Below, piece by piece: positions 47,648-56,877 of a stretch of 64,000 nucleotides of DNA. Location of the stretch: NCBI RefSeq assembly GCF_932276165.1, contig NC_064001.1, positions 751,501 to 815,500 of the forward strand. Direction: 5' to 3'. This DNA is from Plutella xylostella. Lineage: Eukaryota; Arthropoda; Insecta; Lepidoptera; Plutellidae. Below the pieces are notes generated by a model. It did no database searches. It was not told where the DNA came from and was given only the letters and a program-made list of their open reading frames with translations. The position numbers and the translations under genes were made by a program. How positions within the stretch are numbered: position 1 is the stretch's first letter; each line of letters opens with the position of its first letter.

Positions 47648-48190
47648 TGTCGGAGATGACATGATACTAGTGGTCGATGTCATGGTACTGTCATGATACC
47701 TGGTTGTGGCGGATGTCGTGAAACTGTCATGATATCTAGTTGCTGCGAATGTCATTGTACTAGATGTTAGATTGTTCATGTCATGATACCTAGTAATCGT
47801 GGAAACGACCTGCTTTACCGACATCACACCGGAAGAGACGCGAAGTGTGCCGTTGGCGCGCTTTGTCAGAGTCCAACCGTTTACCTTATGAAGACCGGGA
47901 CGGTGGGTCCCTCACTTTGTGCTGGAGGCAAGCTACCGAGTAGACGTGTTGGGAACTGATCGTGCGTTTCTTGGAAAGTGTGGTATTGGTGAAGTGCTGT
48001 ACATGTGAAGTGTTAGTTTAGTTGATGTGTGCCGTTAAGTTGATTTCACTTTGATGTTTTGTTAATTGTGATTTTGATTAAATCTTAATTGTGAACTACC
48101 GCTGTGTTTTATGTGTCCACCTACTCGTATACCACGTGCCATGTCTGATGATGATGATAACGAACGCTCGGGACCCCTCCTGCTTCGTTA
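47648..48190 (+). repeat. 5' LTR of the nested element
   Basis: Starts TGTCGGAGATGACATG and ends GGACCCCTCCTGCTTCGTTA. Its first 150 bases carry four or five imperfect repeats of TGTCATGATACCTAGT. The second half is not repetitive. Confidence 0.92.
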
Positions 48191-48203
48191 TCAGAAGTGG
48201 GAT
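48191..48203 (+). other. Primer-binding site of the nested element
   Basis: TCAGAAGTGGGAT begins directly after the LTR. From memory it is complementary to the 3' acceptor side of insect tRNA-Leu, starting just inside the CACCA end, as in some Drosophila gypsy-type elements. It fixes the + orientation of the element. Confidence 0.6.
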
Positions 48204-48286
48204 ACTAGCGAGTAAATGGGATACATAACGGTGGTGAAGACAACGCCTCAAGATGGCGGTTACTTTTCGTAATTCGAAATTGAGGT

Positions 48287-48990
48287 ATGGCAGCCATGAA
48301 CGAGACGAAGTCGCCTGCCTCTCGTGTTGGCGTAACCCTGCCGAGGTTCAACCCCGACGTGGTGGAGCTGGACGCGCGCCGAGCCGTGTGCCGCGGCCGA
48401 GCCGTGTGCCGTGCGCCGAGCCGTGTGCCGCGCGCCGCGCGCCGCGCCGAGCAGCCGCTGCAGGGCCTGCGTGGAGGAGAGCTCGTGGTCGCTCTTAGCC
48501 GAGCACTCAAGGCATTCACTTGGATTTTGCAAGTATCGTTTCATGATATTACTTGGCCCCAGTTTAAAGTGGTGTCAATGGTAGATTTGCTTGTGTGGAA
48601 ATAACGGCAGCTTCCGTGACTAATTTGCTAATCAGTAAACCTGAGAAGAATGAATGCCTATCTAGCTATGCCAGTCAATTAATCAGTTCCCTAATCAGAA
48701 AATTAAATAACATCAGTGTGGAACAAAATTAAATAATGTAGCAGTTTCCATAGTGCTTGCCCACATAGTGCAATTTGACCCCAGGCTTCAACGCCTTGCT
48801 TTTACAAATGGAATGCAGTCACGTCATTAGCTTAGACTCGAAGGCTTTTCTTATTTAAAGCGGAAATCATACAGTGTACAAAATAACAGTGAATCCCCAG
48901 ACCCGAAAAGTGTAAAACTATTCATTCAACATCCTTTAAAGTGTTACAGTTGCAGTGACTTGGGTCATAAGCCATAGGGCAGCCCCGCAA
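48287..48990 (+). pseudogene. Degenerate gag remnant of the nested element
   Basis: An open frame of 105 codons at 48287-48604 contains SRVGVTLPRFNPD and then GGELVVALSRALK and ITWPQFK. This is the pattern of Ty3-type gag (a PxFxP start and a WPxFK helix), but the middle is replaced by Arg/Ala/Cys-rich low-complexity sequence encoded by GC repeats. A frame at 48942-48990 shows the start of a CCHC knuckle, CYSCSDLGHKP, cut by a stop where the last Cys should be. Frame breaks separate the two parts. This gag cannot be made intact. Confidence 0.6.
48380..48462 (+). repeat. GC-rich minisatellite in the gag remnant
   Basis: GCCGAGCCGTGTGCCG is repeated about three times with variants, ending in GCGCGCCGCGCGCCGC. 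It interrupts the gag homology and is far more GC-rich than the rest of the element. Confidence 0.7.
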
Positions 48991-49610
48991 GCGATGAGCA
49001 GCGCGCCGGGACCGAGCAGCCAGCAGCCTGCGCACAAGCCTGTTGTGTGGTCCAAGCGTGGAACGTCGAGACACGTGGCTCGTCCAGGCCGCGCCGGCAG
49101 CCGACCCTGCACACTGGATGGATACACACGTGCAGCTTGCATCACACTGACCCCAGGACAGCACAATAACCGTGTGAGCATCGTTTTTGATTCTATGAAT
49201 TTTGATTCAGATGATTAAATGGAAGTTTCATTGCTAGATCATATGAACGATGTAATTGCTACTGGCAGTTATGTTAACTCTAGTATAGTGGATTGGTTTC
49301 AGTTTCAGCGACTGAGTTCGATTCTCAGTTAATTGAGTAATAGCTAACTCAATTGAGTTTTATGGTGGGTAAATAAAACGCCACCGTTAAGTAGAATAAT
49401 AGGGAGACTGTGTCATATTATAAGCTGCAGGAAAGAAATTGTCTAAAGTGTGCTAGTATGTATATTCTGAAGGATTCCAAATATTACAGATTTAACTAAC
49501 GATATAGATTTCTGCTATTGATACCCTGGCTTTATTGTTTCTGTACCTCACTTCAATCGCTTTTGCATAACTTACATGGGTAGACAGATATGTCTGATGA
49601 TAAGAGTGGT

Positions 49611-50006
49611 CACAGGGATGACAAGTGTAGTCACAGGGATGACTAATGACGATTGAATATCACAGGGATGATATTAATCGAAGAAGGGTCACAGGGATGA
49701 CAAGTGTGGTCACAGGGATGACAAGTGTAGTCACAGGGATGACTAATGACGGTTGAATATCACAGGGATGATATTAATCGAAGAAGGGTCACAGGGATGA
49801 CAAGTGTGGTCACAGGGATGACAAGTGGAGTCACTGGGATGACAAATGGAGTCACAGGGATGACTGATGACGGTTGAATATCACTGGGATGATATTAATC
49901 TTAGTAAAGTCACAGGGTTGACTGATGTTTATTTCATATCACAGGGATGATATTAAACTATGGGTCACAGAGATGATTCGTTATGATTTGTAAGTCACAG
50001 GGATGA
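49611..50006 (+). repeat. Tandem array of TCACAGGGATGA
   Basis: Sixteen copies of the 12-mer (a few with one change) occur at about 49610, 49632, 49660, 49689, 49710, 49731, 49760, 49789, 49810, 49831, 49852, 49881, 49910, 49939, 49965 and 49995. Spacing alternates between 21 and 29 bases. Groups repeat with a period of about 100 bp, so this is a higher-order repeat. The array does not look coding. Confidence 0.88.
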
Positions 50007-51649
50007 TTTTATTGTGAGCGAGGTGAGGTGCGACTGCATGAAGACAGGATTCAATTCAGATTTTTATTTTAATGGCTTTTAAATAACGTTGTAGTCATAG
50101 ACTCATAGTACCGCATAGTACTGTCGATGTAAGTACCTTCTAGTTTTAACAGAGTTTTAGAAGTTGTTTGGTTAGAAATGCGATAATAGTTAGACCATGG
50201 AAGATTTGTAATGAGAAAAATATACTTTTTGGTCAGAATAGGCCGAGTTATAAAGAAAATACTGTGCTGCTTCTTTATTGTTACAGATAAAGTTATCACA
50301 CGTGGATACAATGTGTGCATGCCAGAATGTCCGAGTCGACGACAGCACGTCATGTGGACAGAGAACAACTTGTAAAGTCATTTCTCTGCACGGAGTCATC
50401 GGGCGAGACATTGGAATACAAGGTTGTATTGTTTTGTTTATTGGTCGATGATTACCCGAATTAGTTTCTAATAAGTTACTACTTTTTACGATGACTGTGG
50501 CTAACTACCACCTATATTCATCATGATGGAGCAGAACATGGATTAATAGTAAACGATAAAATTATCTTGAAAACTTAGGAAATTGGAAGTACTTGTGGTA
50601 ATTAATTGGTTACAATTACAATGGATTAACTATGTGTGATGAGTACGTTTGAGATTTTACAAGGGAAGTTATTTGACTATGCTGTTTCTAAAGTCTGTTT
50701 TGTGTTTACCCTCACACAAAATACATTGCAATGATAAAAGAGGTGACAGGCTAATAACTTAGTACATAGTAAATTTAATGGAGTGTAAAATTGCCACATG
50801 AGTGATATCAGATGGTTATTTTATTGGAATTAGGGTAAAACAGACTGAGCGGTTCAAATAAGATTACGATTTTAAAATTAATGAAACAGATGGTAGAGTT
50901 TTTAAAGATTTATTGCAGATTTGTTAGTACAAATACAATGAAGAGGTCAGTGGGTTATGTACCAGAGTTGATGTAAATTAATGATCAATGAATTAAGTTG
51001 GTGAAGCAGAAACATTGTTGAATTTTGAGTAATACTGTATGGGCCGTTCGGTAGGTCAAGTAAACCATGGTTACTGCAGTAGTAGCTATAGTACGTTGTC
51101 GCAGCCCGTAATCGTGGTTGGTTACCCAGATAATGGTTCTATACGGTGCGGGTGCGAAGCGTGTGGCGTTGACGGACGTCGTGGTGAGCGTGTAGTCGGT
51201 GCATGATGGCCGGTGGTCTAGTAGAGATCAGTGGTGGCTCCATGACTGATGCATAAGATGGTTAATGAGGAATCTTAGAGATATGAGCGATGTAAATCGC
51301 GGCAGATACTGTTGTAGACAGATGAATACTCAAAGCACTCAAGTCAGTCAAGACAGTCGCGAGATATTGTGGTTTTTGTTGAGATCAAAGGGGATAATTT
51401 GAGAGTAATGGTACATGGCTTTACTTGCTCCTTATTGTTGATGTTATTGATTTAATTGTTTTGTCGTATTCAGTAATCAGTAAAGTAATGGATGAATTAT
51501 GAGATAGAGTTTGGTTACCCTACAGAGGTAGAAATTTAAGAGTGCCTTATAAAAATGATGGTCAGGATATGGCCGAGTCGGACCAAAACTGTTGGTGTAT
51601 GTTTTGTTGCAGATTCAACACACGAGGACGTGTGCTAGCAGGATGGCCG
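50007..51649 (+). other. Interior of the nested element without coding capacity
   Basis: About 1.6 kb between the tandem array and the 3' LTR. I see no pol motif on either strand, only short frames. The bases directly before the 3' LTR (AGCAGGATGGCCG) are a poor polypurine tract. Confidence 0.6.
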
Positions 51650-52192
51650 TGTCGGAGATGACATGATACTAGTGGTCGATGTCATGGTACTGTCATGATA
51701 CCTGGTTGTGGCGGATGTCGTGAAACTGTCATGATATCTAGTTGCTGCGAATGTCATTGTACTAGATGTTAGATTGTTCATGTCATGATACCTAGTAATC
51801 GTGGAAACGACCTGCTTTACCGACATCACACCGGAAGAGACGCGAAGTGTGCCGTTGGCGCGCTTTGTCAGAGTCCAACCGTTTACCTTATGAAGACCGG
51901 GACGGTGGGTCCCTCACTTTGTGCTGGAGGCAAGCTACCGAGTAGACGTGTTGGGAACTGATCGTGCGTTTCTTGGAAAGTGTGGTATTGGTGAAGTGCT
52001 GTACATGTGAAGTGTTAGTTTAGTTGATGTGTGCCGTTAAGTTGATTTCACTTTGATGTTTTGTTAATTGTGATTTTGATTAAATCTTAATTGTGAACTA
52101 CCGCTGTGTTTTATGTGTCCACCTACTCGTATACCACGTGCCATGTCTGATGATGATGATAACGAACGCTCGGGACCCCTCCTGCTTCGTTA
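51650..52192 (+). repeat. 3' LTR of the nested element
   Basis: Same 543-bp sequence as 47648-48190; I found no difference in a base-by-base reading. Confidence 0.92.
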
Positions 52193-52216
52193 TATACTTA
52201 ACCTACCTACACTACA
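52193..52216 (-). repeat. Gypsy 3' LTR, remaining part, with duplicated TATA
   Basis: TATACTTAACCTACCTACAC and TACA complete the gypsy LTR. The first four bases are the target duplication of the nested insertion. Together with 47553-47647 this gives exactly 115 bp, the length of the intact 5' LTR. Confidence 0.9.
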
Positions 52217-52261
52217 ATCCCTCCACCAATAGTATAAAACTAATTAAATTATGAAACATAA

Positions 52262-52645
52262 TCAAAACTTATATCTAGGATTAACATTTCTTGTGGCACG
52301 GACTGGATAACTATTTCCTACATTGCCTTGTGCCTGTTCGCCCTCAGTAACAGCACCATCATTATCGGAGGAGCAGTCCTCAAATGGCTCGTCATCAGGA
52401 GTAGCCTGGTCAGTTGGAATTGCAACATTCTCCTCCCCCTCTGCTACAGAGATACTGTCAGCACCTGATGATGATGATGATGATAATTCGTCGCGTGGTG
52501 ACTCGGCACTCGGTACATTACTATCATAAAAAGTTAATGAGTCATAACTACAATCATCTGTTTGTTTACAACCTCTATACATTAACAGCTGATCAACATG
52601 TTTTTTTACCGTTACACCTAAATCATACCTGAATAAATACCATAT
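52262..52645 (-). pseudogene. C-terminal tail of gypsy Pol in a shifted frame
   Basis: This frame continues the integrase C terminus: about RYDLGVTVKKHVDQLL followed by an acidic, Ser-rich tail (SSSSSSGADSISVAEGEE) and the end RATRNVNPRYKF. The main frame stops at 52623 a few residues after GTTVYMV. A single frameshift near 52635-52645 therefore removes about 120 residues from Pol. Such an Arg/Asn-rich end is usual in Ty3-type polyproteins. Confidence 0.7.
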
Positions 52646-55600
52646 AAACTGTGGTACCTATTTTACTTTTAATTGTACCGTTTTTCCACACACTTTTGTT
52701 TCCATTATTATAAACATGTTTTACCAGTACAGCGTCCCCTACACTGAATTGGATTAGACGTCGTCCACCATATTGTTTAGTTTGTAAGATCTGTTGACAA
52801 GAAACATTTTGTTTAGCCTGTGTGGACAGCGACATTGTGGAAGGCTCGCCAGTATTGTCACGCAACAAGTCGAAACGACATCGCAGCGGACGACCAATCA
52901 TGAGCTGAGCCGGTGAAAATCCCGTAGTACAGTGTACCGAGTTTCTGTAATCGAACAAGTACTTGTTTATAATCTTTTGCGTCATGTTTTGGTTGTCCGT
53001 TGGTTTTACAATAATTTTTAATGCTTTCTTAACAGACTTAACAGTAATTTCCGCTTGACCATTTGAAGCCGGGTGGTAAGGGGCACTTGTTAAATGCTGA
53101 ATGCCATTTTTATTACAAAAATCTTCAAATTCTATCGATACAAAATTTGAACCGTTGTCTGTAACCAAAGTTCGCACCAAGCCATACCTACAAAATATTT
53201 CAGATAATTTATCTAAAACGCTTTTACTATCCGTTTTTTCCATTAAATAACACTCGACCCACTTCGTATGTGCATCTATTGCAACCAAAAATTGTTTGTT
53301 GTACAATGTAAACATATCTAGATGCATTCGCTGCCACGGTTTGGCGGGGTAGGGCCAGGGCGCGAGCGGCGCGCGCGGCGGCGCGGGCCTCAGCGCTGCG
53401 CACGCGCCGCACGAGCCGACCTTCTCCTCGATGTGGCGGTCGATGTCGGGCCACCACATCCGGGACCTAGCTTCCGATTTAGTTTTTACAACTCCAAAGT
53501 GTGAGCTGTGTAGCTCATCTAACAATTGTTCTCGAAACTTTACAGGGATCACCAGTTTATGACCCCGTAATATGCATCCGTTTTCTAAGGACAACTGCAA
53601 TCTACACAAAAAATAAGGTTTCATCGTTTCATCATTACTCTTTTTCGGCCAACCATTTTTTATGAATCCGATAACCTTTGTGAGTTCTGTGTCTTTCGCG
53701 GTTTCTAATTGAATGTCTCGCATTGTAACCGGTTTTAACATAGCATCTGTTATAAAATTTATATATAAAGTGCTATCCTTTGTGTTCGTGCTAGATTCCG
53801 AGTGATTGCTAATTGCTCGTGATAAGAAGTCGGCAACATTGTTTTCACTTTTCACATATTCTATTTTAAAATTGTATGCTGTTAAAAATAAGGCATATCT
53901 TTGAAGCCGGTTAGCTGCCAACTCTGGCACACCCTTTTTGCTGCCAAATATTGTCAAAAGAGGCTTATGGTCCGTTCTTAAAGTAAATGGTGTTGACCGG
54001 CCGTAAAGGTAATGATGAAACTTCTTTATAGCGAACACAATAGAAGTGGCCTCCTTTTGAATTTGTGCGTAATTACACTCCGCTTTGCCTAAGGAGCGCG
54101 ATGCGTACGCGATGACTCGCTCGGAGCCGTCGGGCTGCCGCTGCGCCAGCACGGCACCCAGCCCCGACGGGCCCGCGTCTGACGTCACTATCGTCTCGTA
54201 CGCCGGGTTGTAATGGGCTAATACCCGCTCCGAAGCCAATTCACTTTTTATTTTACAGAACGCTTTATTCTGCTCCTCCCCCCATTCCCATTTTACACCT
54301 TTTTGTAACAATAAATGAAGGGGACTTAATACACTCGATGTGTTCGGCACAAAGCACCTGTAATAATTCACCATACCGAGGAACGATTTTAGCTCACTTA
54401 CATTGCTCGGGCATTTACACTGAATAATTGCTTCTACTTTCTTATCGGACTTATGCAACCCGTGTTTATCGATGACAAACCCTAAGTACTCAACCGAATC
54501 TTTAAATAACTCGCACTTATCTGGTTTTAGACGCAACCCTGCATCTTCTAGTCTTTTCAAAACCATTTCCAACCTCTCCGAATGTATTTTACGATTTTCT
54601 CCAGTGCACAGTATATCGTCTAAAAATATACAAATGCCATCTATGTCACCTAATAAATTTTCCATTGTTTTCTGAAAAATGAAGGGGGCATTTCGTAAAC
54701 CAAATACCAATCTATTATAGCGATATAAACCCTTGTGTGTGTTTATACATGTCAAATGTTTAGATTCGTCTAAAACTAATTGGTTATATGCCCTGGATAA
54801 ATCTAATTTTGAAAATTGCTCCCCTCCATGCAATTTTGAAAATAAGTCGTCGATTCGCGGTAAAGGGTAATCATCCATATATAACATTTTGTTTAATGTC
54901 ACCGAGAAATCCCCACAAATGCGTACGTTACCGTCGGGACGTAATACCGGAACTATAGGCGTGGCTACTTCCGAATGTTCGACTTTTTCTAATATGCCTA
55001 GGTCGCCTAAACGCTTCAACTCATCTTCCACTTTCGCCTTAAGAGCTAAAGGTACGGGTCGTGGTTTGAAAAATTTGAACTGGGCGTCGGGTTTTACTTT
55101 TATTTGAATAGTATGCTTGTTAAACATCCCCAATTCATCGGAAAACAATTTTGAGTATTTCGTTTTTAAGAACGTAGCGTAGTCATCTTCTTGTTGTATA
55201 TCGTTGCAATCTACATTACATAACTGTAAATCGAACACACTAATAAAGTCCCGTCCTAATAAAACCGGTTGTTTTGTTCGAGTTGAAATAACAAATACCG
55301 TAATTGGCTTAGTGCGATTGTCATAGGTTACTGGTAACTGTAAACAACCTACTGGTGTTATCTTAGATCCATTATAGCAATTTAACACTACCTGACAACT
55401 TTTTAACTTGTGATTATTTTTAAAATGTGATTGATAAATCGATTCAGGTAAAACGGAAACTGCACTCCCGCTATCAATCTCACACATAATATTTTGATCG
55501 ACAATCGTTACGACTTGTCGCATAGGCTCGCCATTATTACATTTAATATGAAATAAATCGTATTCTACGTTACCTTCAACAATGTCGCCGTCTACAGTTT

Positions 55601-56390
55601 CCATGAAGTTGTTACTTTTAACTCGAAGTTTGCACATACGTTTTAGGTGTCCCCTTTTATGACAGTTTTTGCACGTTAAATTCACAAACCGGCACTGATC
55701 TTTAGAATGGCTCTTATAGCCACACACTTCACAACGAGCACTATCACTCTGAGATGCCCCGGCGGCGGCGGCGGCGGCGGCGCGCGGTGCCCCCGGGCGC
55801 AGCGCGTACAGCTGCGGCGCGGGCTCCTGCCGGGCGCCGCCCAGCGCCAGGCGCGCGCACCGCACGCTCGCCGCCAGCTCCAGCGCGCGGTCGAACGTCA
55901 GGCTGCTGATGCTCTCGGAGAACAGCTTCTCTTTCTCCTTCACGTTTTCGAGACCCAGCACGAACCGGTCCCGCAGCGCCGTCTGCAGCTCCGCCCCGAA
56001 GCCGCAGTGCTGCGCCAGACTGCGCACTCGCGCCGCCCACTCAGCCAACTCCTCGCCCGCCCGTTGTTCTGCTTTGTAAAAGTTGTACCTTTCGGCAAAA
56101 CTGCTTTTCTTCAGAACAAAATGTTTTTCCAATAGCGTCAACAATGTGGTATACTCTTGATCTTCCAAGCTTGTAGGAGAGGCCAAGTCTCTTACGACGC
56201 GGTATGTTTCTTCTGCCATGGACGTTAGCAATAGGGCTCTTCGTTTTAATCCAGCCTTATCAGTATCTTCATTAATATCATTAGCCAAGCAAAACTGGTT
56301 AAATCTACTTTTAAAGATGCCCCATTCTTGTATCCGATGGTCAAAAGTGAGGTTACCCCCGAACATTCCATTTGCACTACTCGAACACAT
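52623..56390 (-). CDS. Gypsy gag-pol polyprotein
   Basis: 1255 codons in one frame. Gag occupies about residues 1-210. Two zinc knuckles follow: C220-x2-C-x4-H-x4-C233 and CKNCHKRGHLKRMC at 240-253. Protease: EIDSGSAVSVL with Asp 306, plus LLGRDF at 377-382. Reverse transcriptase: KLDLSRAY (Asp 530) and FLDD (589-592). RNase H: SDAG (Asp 738), Glu 780 and TDHKP (Asp 807). Integrase: zinc site H961-x2-H, C994-x2-C, and DDE residues 1025, 1078 and 1114 with the usual 35-residue spacing. All catalytic residues are present. Gag and pol share a frame, as in several insect Ty3 clades. Only the extreme C terminus is lost by a frameshift. Confidence 0.95.
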   Translation of the reverse strand: MCSSSANGMFGGNLTFDHRIQEWGIFKSRFNQFCLANDINEDTDKAGLKRRALLLTSMAEETYRVVRDLASPTSLEDQEYTTLLTLLEKHFVLKKSSFAERYNFYKAEQRAGEELAEWAARVRSLAQHCGFGAELQTALRDRFVLGLENVKEKEKLFSESISSLTFDRALELAASVRCARLALGGARQEPAPQLYALRPGAPRAAAAAAAGASQSDSARCEVCGYKSHSKDQCRFVNLTCKNCHKRGHLKRMCKLRVKSNNFMETVDGDIVEGNVEYDLFHIKCNNGEPMRQVVTIVDQNIMCEIDSGSAVSVLPESIYQSHFKNNHKLKSCQVVLNCYNGSKITPVGCLQLPVTYDNRTKPITVFVISTRTKQPVLLGRDFISVFDLQLCNVDCNDIQQEDDYATFLKTKYSKLFSDELGMFNKHTIQIKVKPDAQFKFFKPRPVPLALKAKVEDELKRLGDLGILEKVEHSEVATPIVPVLRPDGNVRICGDFSVTLNKMLYMDDYPLPRIDDLFSKLHGGEQFSKLDLSRAYNQLVLDESKHLTCINTHKGLYRYNRLVFGLRNAPFIFQKTMENLLGDIDGICIFLDDILCTGENRKIHSERLEMVLKRLEDAGLRLKPDKCELFKDSVEYLGFVIDKHGLHKSDKKVEAIIQCKCPSNVSELKSFLGMVNYYRCFVPNTSSVLSPLHLLLQKGVKWEWGEEQNKAFCKIKSELASERVLAHYNPAYETIVTSDAGPSGLGAVLAQRQPDGSERVIAYASRSLGKAECNYAQIQKEATSIVFAIKKFHHYLYGRSTPFTLRTDHKPLLTIFGSKKGVPELAANRLQRYALFLTAYNFKIEYVKSENNVADFLSRAISNHSESSTNTKDSTLYINFITDAMLKPVTMRDIQLETAKDTELTKVIGFIKNGWPKKSNDETMKPYFLCRLQLSLENGCILRGHKLVIPVKFREQLLDELHSSHFGVVKTKSEARSRMWWPDIDRHIEEKVGSCGACAALRPAPPRAPLAPWPYPAKPWQRMHLDMFTLYNKQFLVAIDAHTKWVECYLMEKTDSKSVLDKLSEIFCRYGLVRTLVTDNGSNFVSIEFEDFCNKNGIQHLTSAPYHPASNGQAEITVKSVKKALKIIVKPTDNQNMTQKIINKYLFDYRNSVHCTTGFSPAQLMIGRPLRCRFDLLRDNTGEPSTMSLSTQAKQNVSCQQILQTKQYGGRRLIQFSVGDAVLVKHVYNNGNKSVWKNGTIKSKIGTTVYMVFIQV

Positions 56391-56478
56391 TATGGTTTTT
56401 TATTATATTTTACTTTTCACACACCAATTTATGCAGAAAATAGTAAACAGTTCACGTGAGTTCAGATTCGTCGCCAAT
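56391..56478 (-). other. Gypsy leader and primer-binding site
   Basis: Between the 5' LTR and the gag ATG. Directly after the LTR the minus strand reads ATTGGCGACGAATCTGAAC; TGGCGACG is the expected start of a tRNA-complementary primer site, but I cannot name the tRNA. Confidence 0.55.
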
Positions 56479-56593
56479 TATTGTGTTATTTGCACTTTTA
56501 GTAATTAAAACCACTGAGTATGTTGTACACGTTTAATGTCCGGGCGTCAACAACCTACCCACATGTATTTATACTTAACCTACCTACACTACA
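56479..56593 (-). repeat. Gypsy 5' LTR, intact
   Basis: 115 bp, starting TGTAGTGTAGGTAGG on the minus strand, with TATAAATA 25-35 bases in. LTRs this short are unusual but fully supported by the matching split copy and the GTTTT target duplication. Confidence 0.92.
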
Positions 56594-56789
56594 GTTTTAT
56601 AAAATGTAGTAGAGCGCATCGACCCTGAATGCTGTGACATACCGAATATGCTACATTATTCCATCAAACACACTCCCTACTCCCATCTTCATTGTCATTT
56701 AATTTGACATAGGTACTTACTGACATCTAAATTGTAAATAAACATTTATTTCTTACTGACTTTATACAACAGTAAAACAACATTTGGTT

Positions 56790-56862
56790 TTGTGGGATGT
56801 ATGTACTTATCATAAGTTGTTTTTCTTGAATAAAGATTTATTCTATTCTATTCTAACAACCC
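56790..56862 (+). repeat. Retroposon 3' tail directly before dpr exon 3
   Basis: TTGTGGGATGTATG, CATAAGTTGTTTTTCTTG, AATAAAGATTTA and TTCTA repeats match the RTE tail at 28200-28262. The AATAAA at 56829-56834 lies about 44 bases before the exon on the coding strand. Confidence 0.65.
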
Positions 56863-56877
56863 ACCCCTCTCCCCCAG

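Larger units (their letters stand above)
47648..52192 (+). mobile_element. Non-autonomous LTR retrotransposon nested in the gypsy 3' LTR
   Basis: 543-bp direct LTRs at 47648-48190 and 51650-52192 bound a 3,459-bp interior, flanked by the duplication TATA at 47644-47647 and 52193-52196. The LTRs are identical by eye, so insertion is recent. The interior has only a broken gag remnant and no protease, RT, RNase H or integrase, so it must use proteins from another element. A 4-bp duplication and tRNA-Leu-type primer site suggest a Ty3/gypsy relative. It is in the same orientation as dpr. Confidence 0.92.
47553..56593 (-). mobile_element. Ty3/gypsy LTR retrotransposon, split by a nested insertion
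   Basis: Two copies of a 115-bp LTR, TGTAGTGTAGGTAGG to CACAATA on the minus strand, bound the element. They are flanked by the 5-bp target duplication GTTTT at 47548-47552 and 56594-56598. The 3' LTR is cut by the nested element at 47648-52192. Without that insertion plus its 4-bp duplication, the gypsy element is 4,492 bp. The LTR copies agree at all comparable positions. The internal region holds one gag-pol frame and a frameshifted C-terminal tail. The purine-rich GGTGGAGGGAT directly before the 3' LTR is the polypurine tract. No envelope gene. It lies antisense in dpr intron 2. Confidence 0.92.

Noticed and set aside
48205..48544. Overlapping Arg/Ala-rich frames on both strands
   Set aside because: Shadows of the GC minisatellite in the gag remnant, not genes.
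49611..50006. CRISPR-like array of short direct repeats
   Set aside because: Repeats are 12 bp with very short, themselves repetitive spacers inside a eukaryotic LTR element, and there are no cas genes.
51637..51649. Polypurine tract of the nested element
   Set aside because: AGCAGGATGGCCG is not a convincing purine run, so no feature was called.
55707..56135. 142-codon + strand frame
   Set aside because: Antisense shadow of the GC-rich part of the gypsy gag.
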